A stretch of 47,232 bases of DNA from Flavobacteriaceae bacterium (GTDB taxonomy: Bacteria; Bacteroidota; Bacteroidia; Flavobacteriales; Flavobacteriaceae). This document shows, piece after piece, positions 41,063 through 47,232 of the stretch. Both the position numbers and the translations under genes were made by a program. Location: the NCBI GenBank assembly GCA_029238125.1, contig JAQWGQ010000036.1, positions 1 through 47,232 on the forward strand, in the 5' to 3' direction. Position 1 is the first letter of the stretch. Each line of letters opens with the position of its first letter. The notes beneath the pieces are model-generated. The model did not search any database, was not told the DNA's origin, and saw nothing but the letters and a program-made list of their open reading frames with translations.

Positions 41063-42406
41063 CTAGATTCCCGTGTAGTTTTGTGGGCTGATTTGCAGGA
41101 GTTCTGCTTTGACTTCTTCAGAGATATCAAGGGTATTGATAAATTCCTGAATACTTTCTTTGGTAATTTCGTGATTGGTTCGCGTTAGTCCTTTAAGCGC
41201 TTCATAAGGTTTTGGAAAACCTTCACGGCGTAGGATGGTTTGTATGGCTTCCGCAACAACAGCCCAATTGTCATTGAGGTCGTTGTCGATAGCGGTTTGA
41301 TTGACCTCTAATTTATGCAGTCCTTTTTCCATAGAGGTAAGTGCAATCAGGGTGTGGCTAAATGGAACACCAATATTGCGCAGCACAGTGCTATCGGAGA
41401 GGTCGCGTTGGAGTCTGGAAACGGGTAGTTTCGCAGACAAAAATGAAAACAGCGCATTGGCAACTCCCAAATTTCCTTCTGCATTTTCAAAATCGATGGG
41501 GTTGACTTTATGCGGCATTGCCGATGACCCCACTTCGTTATCCTTGATTTTTTGTTTGAAATAATTCATGGAGATGTAGGTCCAAAAATCACGATTCAAA
41601 TCGATGAGTATCGTATTGATTCTTGCAAGGGTATCACACAAGGCAGCCAAATGATCGTAATGCTCAATTTGTGTGGTGGGGAAGGAGTGATGAAGTCCCA
41701 GGGTGTTTTCAACAAATTTTTCTCCAAACGCTTTCCAATTTATCTGGGGATATGCCACTTGATGGGCATTAAAGTTTCCAGTAGCTCCTCCAAACTTTGC
41801 GGCATGTGGTACTTGATCAAGAAGGGTCGTTTGCTGTTTGATTCTTTCACTGAACACCCGAATTTCTTTTCCCAATCGGGTGGGGGAGGCGGCCTGTCCG
41901 TGTGTGTGCGCTAACATGGGAATATGATCATATTGAGCCGACATCTTTTCCAGATGCAAGACCGTCTTTTCAATTTCTGGGCGGATTACGGTTTCCACCG
42001 CATCCTTAATCGATAGAGGAACCGCCGTGTTATTGACATCTTGGGAAGTCAAGCCAAAATGGATAAACTCTTTGTAGTCGCTGATTCCCAAGCGGTCAAA
42101 CTCGTTTTTGAGGAAATACTCGACGGCTTTTACATCGTGATTCGTTGTTTTCTCGATGTCCTTAATGGCCTTGGCATCTTCTGCTGAAAAGTGCTCATAA
42201 AGAGAACGCAAGTCCTCAAATAGCGAATGCTGAAAGGATTCGAGTTGTGGGATGGGATGGGAGCAAAGCGCAATAAAGTATTCGATCTCGACTTGCACAC
42301 GATATTTGATGAGTGCTTGTTCTGAAAAAAAAGCGTGAAGAGGTTTTGTCTTACTTCGGTAGCGTCCATCGACAGGCGAAATGGCGTTGAGTGTATTGAG
42401 CAGCAT
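41063..42406 (-). CDS. purB: adenylosuccinate lyase
   Basis: 447 residues, fumarase/aspartase superfamily. Seen are the N-terminal AISPVDGRYR, the first histidine motif HFGLTSQDVNNTA, the second AHTHGQAASPTRLGKE, and the signature loop SSAMPHKVNPIDFENAEGN with the catalytic serine. It acts twice in purine synthesis, releasing fumarate from SAICAR and from adenylosuccinate. It follows the carboxypeptidase-regulatory-like gene by 38 bp and may share its transcript. The E. coli-like NPIDFENAEGN points to the larger PurB subgroup. Confidence 0.93.
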   Translation of the reverse strand: MLLNTLNAISPVDGRYRSKTKPLHAFFSEQALIKYRVQVEIEYFIALCSHPIPQLESFQHSLFEDLRSLYEHFSAEDAKAIKDIEKTTNHDVKAVEYFLKNEFDRLGISDYKEFIHFGLTSQDVNNTAVPLSIKDAVETVIRPEIEKTVLHLEKMSAQYDHIPMLAHTHGQAASPTRLGKEIRVFSERIKQQTTLLDQVPHAAKFGGATGNFNAHQVAYPQINWKAFGEKFVENTLGLHHSFPTTQIEHYDHLAALCDTLARINTILIDLNRDFWTYISMNYFKQKIKDNEVGSSAMPHKVNPIDFENAEGNLGVANALFSFLSAKLPVSRLQRDLSDSTVLRNIGVPFSHTLIALTSMEKGLHKLEVNQTAIDNDLNDNWAVVAEAIQTILRREGFPKPYEALKGLTRTNHEITKESIQEFINTLDISEEVKAELLQISPQNYTGI

Positions 42407-42444
42407 GCACGTAATTTCAGGTGCAAAGGTACTATTTTATGGGC

Positions 42445-43203
42445 TTATCTGCGGCTTAAAACCTTGTATTCCTCATAGCACCCGCTGATGGCCTCCAAAA
42501 TTTGCAAATCATTAGCGGTGCGGATAAAACTCTCTGAGAAATTACAATTGCGTAAAATTTCATCGATATCACTGATATCCAATTGCAAAAACTCCTCAAG
42601 GGTTTCCCGATCATACTTGACGGCCAACAGATCACGCAAGGCGTTGTTTTCGCGCATTTTTTTGAGCTTTCGCAATTCATTGGGCTTTTTGCCAAAGAGG
42701 TTATGCAAAAAATCAAAGGGATTGAAAATCGACCCAACGACTCGAGAAAAGGCAGATGGCCCACGACTTCCCGCCTCATAGCCACCTGTAGGAAGTCCAG
42801 GGATACTATATCGCTGGTTGCGATTGATCGGTACATTTTTAGCATCTATTTCTAGATAGCCCGTCAATTGATAAGGTCGAACAACGACTTCTTCTAGGGC
42901 AAGTGCCAGTGCGGTGAGTTTAAACTCGGTTTTCGAGAATTTGATCAGGTCGTTTGTCACCGTGACTTTAATCGTTTTAAACCCGAGATAGGACAGGAAC
43001 AGGGTGTCGTTGACTTCCGCATCAATGGCAAAGACCCCATTTGCATCTGTGATGCTCATCAGGACTTTGTTTAGGTTGAGGACATGCACTGTCGCAATGG
43101 GCTTGTCATCTGCAGCATTTTTGACAACTCCAATCACTTCTTGGGCGGTCAATTGGCTGCACCAACCGAATAACAAAACCATTAAGAGATGTCGTATGCT
43201 CAT
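42445..43203 (-). CDS. carboxypeptidase-regulatory-like (CarboxypepD_reg) domain protein
   Basis: 252 residues. A signal peptide (cleavage near CSQLTAQ) is followed by a beta-sandwich (about 22-100) with the family pattern IGVVKNAADDKPIATVHVLNL, TDANGVFAI and FLSYLGFKTIKV, like the N-terminal domain of many TonB receptors. The remaining 150 residues are helical and charged and belong to no family I know. No barrel follows, so it is not a receptor. The last residues end in a basic RR. Confidence 0.75.
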   Translation of the reverse strand: MSIRHLLMVLLFGWCSQLTAQEVIGVVKNAADDKPIATVHVLNLNKVLMSITDANGVFAIDAEVNDTLFLSYLGFKTIKVTVTNDLIKFSKTEFKLTALALALEEVVVRPYQLTGYLEIDAKNVPINRNQRYSIPGLPTGGYEAGSRGPSAFSRVVGSIFNPFDFLHNLFGKKPNELRKLKKMRENNALRDLLAVKYDRETLEEFLQLDISDIDEILRNCNFSESFIRTANDLQILEAISGCYEEYKVLSRR

Positions 43204-43264
43204 TGTTTTCTACACTGCAAACTAAGTCGTTTCGGGGCTAGGGTCATCTGTTTTTCACGAAATT

Positions 43265-43852
43265 TTAACAAAACGTTGGGTGTTCATTGATGAAATTTAG
43301 CAATTTTTCAATTGCATTGGCACGATGGCTAATTTTATTTTTCACTTTAGCTGCCAACTCCGCAAAAGTTTGTTGATATCCTTTTGGCACAAAAACAGGA
43401 TCATAGCCAAAGCCAGCTTCTCCTCGTGGGCTTTGGGCGATTGTTCCGCTGACGATTCCTTCAAATTGAAAGCTGTTTTCTGCATTCATCAGTGTAATCA
43501 CCGTTCTGAATTGCGCCTTTCGATTGGAAACGCCTTGGAGTTGATCCAGTAGCTTCTTTGTATTTCGTTGATCGTTTCGGGGTTCCCCTGCATAACGCGC
43601 CGAATACACACCCGGTGCTCCTTTTAAGGCATCAACTTCCAAGCCACTGTCATCCGAAATCACCACATAGCCATAGCGTTTAAAAATGGTTTCGGCCTTG
43701 AGGAATGAGTTGCCTTCGAGGTTTGTTGCTGTTTCTTCGATCTCTTCATCATGCCCAAGATCTGCAAGTGTTTGCACGGAATACTGCGGGAGGATGTCTC
43801 GAAACTCCTGTGCTTTATGATCGTTATGAGTGGCTAAAATCAGCTGATTCAT
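43265..43852 (-). CDS. rdgB: non-canonical purine NTP pyrophosphatase (RdgB/HAM1)
   Basis: 195 residues. The N-terminal LILATHNDHKAQEFRDIL is the nucleotide-binding signature, DDSGLEVDALKGAPGVYSARYAG holds the metal aspartates, and GFGYDPVFVPKGYQQTFAEL and ISHRANAIEKL complete the family. It hydrolyses ITP, dITP and XTP to monophosphates, keeping inosine out of nucleic acids. It overlaps the rlmH stop by 1 nt (TGATG), so it is translated after it. Confidence 0.92.
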   Translation of the reverse strand: MNQLILATHNDHKAQEFRDILPQYSVQTLADLGHDEEIEETATNLEGNSFLKAETIFKRYGYVVISDDSGLEVDALKGAPGVYSARYAGEPRNDQRNTKKLLDQLQGVSNRKAQFRTVITLMNAENSFQFEGIVSGTIAQSPRGEAGFGYDPVFVPKGYQQTFAELAAKVKNKISHRANAIEKLLNFINEHPTFC

Positions 43853-44319
43853 CAGTGGTGATAGGGATGATGGTTATTAATTGTACAAGCGCGGTAGAGT
43901 TGCTCAAGTGCAACAACTCTGGCGAGTTGGTGTGGAAACGTCATAGCCGATAAAGATACCATTCCATTGGCACGTTTGCGCAAAGAATCGCTAAATCCAT
44001 AAGCACCTCCAAGACAAAACACGAGGGCTCCGGCATGGGTCATGGTGTATTTGTCAATATATTGAGCGAATGCTTTGGAGTTCATTTGTTTACCCTTTTC
44101 GTCAAACATGATCAAGGCATCCCGATCGCCGATATGCTTAAGGATCAACTCTTCTTCTGCTTGCAGAGCAGTTGTCGGGTTGTTTTTGTGGTGCTTAACT
44201 TCTTTGATCTCAATCCATTCAAAGGGCATAAAACGTTGGATGCGTTTGACATAGGTCTGGACTTGTTCGAGTCCATGTGCGCCCACTGTTTTTCCAATCC
44301 CAACGCATTTTATTTTCAT
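43852..44319 (-). CDS. rlmH: 23S rRNA pseudouridine-1915 N3-methyltransferase
   Basis: 155 residues of the SPOUT class. The C-terminal trefoil-knot motifs are plain: ALVFCLGGAYGFSDSLRKRANGMVSLSAMTFPHQLARVVALEQLYRA, with the conserved GGAYG and the FPHQLAR loop. The enzyme uses SAM to methylate pseudouridine at position 1915 of 23S rRNA (E. coli number) in helix 69. First gene of a minus-strand run with rdgB. Confidence 0.93.
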   Translation of the reverse strand: MKIKCVGIGKTVGAHGLEQVQTYVKRIQRFMPFEWIEIKEVKHHKNNPTTALQAEEELILKHIGDRDALIMFDEKGKQMNSKAFAQYIDKYTMTHAGALVFCLGGAYGFSDSLRKRANGMVSLSAMTFPHQLARVVALEQLYRACTINNHHPYHH

Positions 44320-44454
44320 GGGTTAAAGATAATCATTTGAGTGCCTACGAAGTAGAATTTTCTTAAATTCGCTACATACGTCCCGTTTTCGTTTCGGGTC
44401 ACTTTCGCAATCATAGATGCACGATAGAATCAACTTTAACACCACCCTTACACC

Positions 44455-46887
44455 ATGCCATTCTTTGTTGATGTAATCTTGCCTTTGCCGATTCCAAAAT
44501 TATTCACCTATCTCGTGACTGAGGAAGAGTATGATTTTATCCAACCTGGCATTCGAATTGTCGTTCCTTTTGGCAACAAAAAAAAATATGCTGCCTTGAG
44601 TCATCGTACCCACCAAAACTCACCTTCTTACGAAGCCAAATCAATCGAATATATTATCGATCACCAGTCGGTTGTCAATTCAAAGCAAATCGAACTTTGG
44701 GAATGGATATCACATTATTATATGAGCCCTATGGGAAGTGTGTTGCGAACCGCTGTGCCCAGTATTTTGTTGTTGGAAAGCGAAACTGAGTTGCACTTTT
44801 ATCGTTCTCATACAGATGATATCAAGCTCAGCACTGGTGCAGCACAACTGCTAAATGCCCTCGAGCAATACGGCAAGCTCAACTTGTCAGATGTCGTCAA
44901 ATTGGAATTATCAAAAAGCCCATACAAACTCGTTCAGGAATTGCTCAATCACGACTTGATTCATGTTCGGGAAGAAGTTTACACAAAGTTTAAACCCAAA
45001 CAACAAAAGCAATTGGCCTTAGCGTCTTCCTACAAATCCGAAGGCGCATTGCAAGGGCTTCTCGAGGAGATTGATCGCTATCCCAAACAACGAGAAACGC
45101 TTTTGCAGTTGATTCAACAACAAAAAAGCATTCAAAAATCCGAGTTTTTGCGTATGCCAGGTGTGTCCAAATCTGCTGTTGAAACCTTGATCAGAAAGGA
45201 GGTTTTTGATCAACAAACGGTCGTTGTGGACCGACTGACAGCTAAAACCGAAGCCGAAACACCATTGCAGGCACTGAGCAGTACCCAACAACGAGCACTC
45301 GCATCTCTTCGTGATGATTACAACCAGACCAACCGCTTTTTGTTGCATGGGGTAACCGCTTCAGGAAAAACCGAAGTGTATATGCACTTGATTCAAGAGG
45401 TCATTCAGCAAGGAAAACAAGTCCTTTTTCTGGTTCCTGAAATCGCACTCACCACCCAGATAATCCAGCGATTATATGTTCATTTTGGAAAAAGCATGGC
45501 GGTATATCATTCTCGCTACACCCCCAGTGAGCGTGTGGAGGTTTGGAACAAGGTATTGGCGCAGCATCCAAGCGCTCAACTCATTGTTGGTGCACGTTCG
45601 GCGGTGCTTTTGCCCTTTTCAAATTTGGGCCTGATCATTGTGGACGAGTCCCACGAAGTGGCCTACAAGCAGTTTGAGTCCAATCCGCGATACCATGCTA
45701 GAGATGCGGCGGTGGTCCTAGCCAGTTTGCACCAAGCTAAAATTGTCATGGGCTCTGCCTCTCCTTCAATCGAGTCCACACATAACAGTCACATTGGAAA
45801 GTATAATCTCGTAGAAATCAAAGAACGATATCGGGGCTTTTCCATGCCCGAAATTAAACTCGTTGACCTCAAGCTTTCGCAGAAGAAAAAGCAGATGAAG
45901 GGTCATTTTTCCCAAACATTGATCGATGCGATTTCAAAAACCTTAGAGGCCAAGGAACAAGTCATTTTGTTCCAAAACCGAAGGGGTTTTTCGTCATTTG
46001 TCAACTGTACAGCTTGTGGGCATGTGCCGCAATGCCCGAGTTGCGACGTGAGTTTGACCTATCACAAGCAAAACGAGAAACTCAAATGTCACTATTGTGG
46101 TTATAATGTATTGAGTCATGCCCATTGTGTGGCATGCGGAACAGCACATCCCAAACCTATGGGCTTGGGAACCCAGCAAATTGAGACCGAAATCCAGCAG
46201 TTATTTCCTGATGCTCGGGTGGGGCGGATGGACTCCGACACCACCAAAGGAAAACACGGACACAGAGATTTGATCAACCGTTTTGCGCAACACGATTTTG
46301 ATATTTTGGTAGGAACACAGATGTTGACCAAGGGATTAGATTTTGGTCGGGTTACGCTTGTCGGGGTGGTTTTGGCAGACGGTTTGCTCAACTTTCAGGA
46401 TTTTCGGGCTCACGAACGCGCATTTCAAATGCTTTTGCAAGTCTCTGGGCGTGCGGGTAGAAAAGATCGAATGGGGCGGGTGTTGATTCAGACCTATGAT
46501 AACAATCATTTGGTTTTGCAACAACTTCAGCAATATGATTATGATAGTATGTTTTCGGTACAGCTCAAGCAGCGGGAAGAATTTCACTACCCGCCTTTTA
46601 TGCGACTGATTCGTTTTGAGCTCAAACACAAAAATTTTTCGGCATTGCAAGAGGCAGCAAATTGGTTTTCACAAGCACTACACAATCAATTTCCGCAAGT
46701 ACTTGGCCCACAGTCTCCCCCAGTTGGTCGGATTCGAAACCAATTTTTGATTCAGATTTTGCTTAAACTTCCCGCCAGTCAGTCGGCAGCACCTGCCAAA
46801 GAACAGTTGATGCGCATTTGTAAACGATTTGAACAAATTTCTGCTTTCCGATCTGTAAAACTGGCGATTGATATCGATCCGATATGA
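44455..46887 (+). CDS. priA: primosomal protein N' (PriA helicase)
   Basis: 810 residues. The N-terminal DNA-binding part opens FFVDVILPLPIPKLFTYLV. Helicase motifs are Walker A HGVTASGKTEVY, motif II DESHEVAYKQ, GSASPSIES and later FQNRRGFS. Eight cysteines form two zinc sites between the helicase lobes (about 518-565: CTACGHVPQCPSC, CHYCGYNV, CVACG). VGTQMLTKGLDFGRVTLVGVVLADG and SGRAGR end the second lobe. It restarts stalled replication forks. It lies 122 bp before rpsF, in the same direction. Confidence 0.94.
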   Translation: MPFFVDVILPLPIPKLFTYLVTEEEYDFIQPGIRIVVPFGNKKKYAALSHRTHQNSPSYEAKSIEYIIDHQSVVNSKQIELWEWISHYYMSPMGSVLRTAVPSILLLESETELHFYRSHTDDIKLSTGAAQLLNALEQYGKLNLSDVVKLELSKSPYKLVQELLNHDLIHVREEVYTKFKPKQQKQLALASSYKSEGALQGLLEEIDRYPKQRETLLQLIQQQKSIQKSEFLRMPGVSKSAVETLIRKEVFDQQTVVVDRLTAKTEAETPLQALSSTQQRALASLRDDYNQTNRFLLHGVTASGKTEVYMHLIQEVIQQGKQVLFLVPEIALTTQIIQRLYVHFGKSMAVYHSRYTPSERVEVWNKVLAQHPSAQLIVGARSAVLLPFSNLGLIIVDESHEVAYKQFESNPRYHARDAAVVLASLHQAKIVMGSASPSIESTHNSHIGKYNLVEIKERYRGFSMPEIKLVDLKLSQKKKQMKGHFSQTLIDAISKTLEAKEQVILFQNRRGFSSFVNCTACGHVPQCPSCDVSLTYHKQNEKLKCHYCGYNVLSHAHCVACGTAHPKPMGLGTQQIETEIQQLFPDARVGRMDSDTTKGKHGHRDLINRFAQHDFDILVGTQMLTKGLDFGRVTLVGVVLADGLLNFQDFRAHERAFQMLLQVSGRAGRKDRMGRVLIQTYDNNHLVLQQLQQYDYDSMFSVQLKQREEFHYPPFMRLIRFELKHKNFSALQEAANWFSQALHNQFPQVLGPQSPPVGRIRNQFLIQILLKLPASQSAAPAKEQLMRICKRFEQISAFRSVKLAIDIDPI

Positions 46888-46961
46888 TCAGGACAGCAAA
46901 GCAAAACAACTTTCAAAAACACCCTCTAAAGCCCTTTGTGACGAAAATCCATCCAAAAGGG

Positions 46962-46992
46962 TTGGAATAAACAAACAAAAGTGATAATTTCG
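46962..46992 (+). promoter_or_regulatory. probable promoter of rpsF
   Basis: TTG at 46962-46964, a 20-nt spacer and TAATTTCG at 46985-46992 (7 of 8 to TAnnTTTG), 17 nt before the rpsF ATG. Confidence 0.45.
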
Positions 46993-47009
46993 CTGCCCAA
47001 TTTAGAAAT

Positions 47010-47232
47010 ATGAATCATTACGAAACTGTTTTCATTTTAAATCCCGTTTTATCTGAAGTTCAGGTAAAGGAAGCAGTTCAAAAGTATGCTGATATCATCA
47101 CTTCCAACGGTGGTGAGCTTGTGGATCAGGAGGACTGGGGCTTAAAGAAATTTGCCTACACCATCCAAAACAAAAAAAGTGGCTTTTACCACCTTTTTGA
47201 TTTTACCGCAGCTCCCGAAGTTGTACATGCTT
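47010..47232 (+). CDS. rpsF: 30S ribosomal protein S6, 5' part
   Basis: 74 codons are visible before the window ends. MNHYETVFILNPVLSEVQVKE, then a helix to GGELVDQEDWGLKKFAYTIQNKKSGFYHLFDFTA match S6: the opening beta-strand, the DWG-K-(K/R)-x-AY motif and the G-x-Y strand. S6 pairs with S18 on the platform of the small subunit. rpsR and rplI are expected next. Too short to appear as a complete frame here. Confidence 0.95.
   Translation, partial: MNHYETVFILNPVLSEVQVKEAVQKYADIITSNGGELVDQEDWGLKKFAYTIQNKKSGFYHLFDFTAAPEVVHA

Noticed and set aside
44382-44398. Hairpin CCCG...CGGG upstream of priA
   Set aside because: Four-base-pair stem with a 9-nt loop in the 5' leader; no T run and no known element.
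1-47232. CRISPR array, restriction-modification or other defence locus
   Set aside because: No regularly spaced repeats and no nuclease, methylase or Cas-like genes were seen.

Overview
The window reads as a chromosomal segment of a Flavobacteriia-type Bacteroidetes. The evidence is a set of upstream elements matching the Bacteroidetes housekeeping promoter (TTG, about 19 nt, TAnnTTTG), almost no Shine-Dalgarno sequences, several TTG or GTG starts, and families typical of the group (DUF4199, DUF4252, DUF6580, short CarB, large PurL, GlmU-like nucleotidyltransferase). Both ends are cut: a fatty-acid hydroxylase enters at base 1 and rpsF runs off at 47232.

Layout. 1-4.8 kb: hydroxylase 3' end, NamZ-type muramidase (DUF1343), LolC/E-like permease, CBS-type PLP enzyme and a YihY membrane protein. 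4.9-12.6 kb (minus): a fatty-acid degradation cluster of acyl-CoA ligase, MarR regulator, FadN-type hydratase/dehydrogenase, thiolase and acyl-CoA dehydrogenase. A 20-bp palindrome lies just upstream of a promoter element in front of marR and is a good candidate MarR operator. 12.7-22.7 kb (minus): purL, rsmB, an MsbA-like ABC exporter, phosphoglucomutase, a GT2 glycosyltransferase and a DUF4199 protein, closely packed. 22.8-24.3 kb (plus): rpmE2 with a clear terminator and the GlmU-like gene.

24.28-26.64 kb is the only accessory-looking segment. It holds a RelE/ParE-type toxin-antitoxin pair, a tRNA-like 3' fragment, a TM2-domain protein, an unrecognised lipoprotein and decayed coding remnants. 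It is flanked by two copies, about 86% identical and exactly 2370 bp apart, of the junction where the GlmU-like gene and the solute-binding-protein gene converge. An insertion split that junction. No recombinase is visible inside.

26.6-36.9 kb: peptide-type solute-binding lipoprotein, mtaB, a small GNAT-like protein, an alpha/beta hydrolase, a lytic transglycosylase, a TPR membrane protein, rpmH, carB without its usual C-terminal regulatory domain, rmuC and a DUF6580 membrane protein. 36.9-39.0 kb: a cobalamin riboswitch in front of a BtuB-like TonB receptor. 39-44.3 kb: S41 protease, DUF4252 protein, purB, a carboxypeptidase-regulatory-like protein, the ITP/XTP pyrophosphatase and rlmH. 44.4 kb to the end: priA and rpsF.

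Most of the window is ordinary core metabolism and housekeeping. Outside the inserted segment every convergent gene pair is separated by at most 11 bp or overlaps, four of them (one inferred) by a shared 4-nt stop-codon overlap. Inside the segment the convergent gaps are about 150-200 bp. I found no CRISPR array, no complete insertion sequence, no intact tRNA or rRNA gene and no origin. The inserted segment is the best candidate for something new, and its evidence is structural rather than functional.
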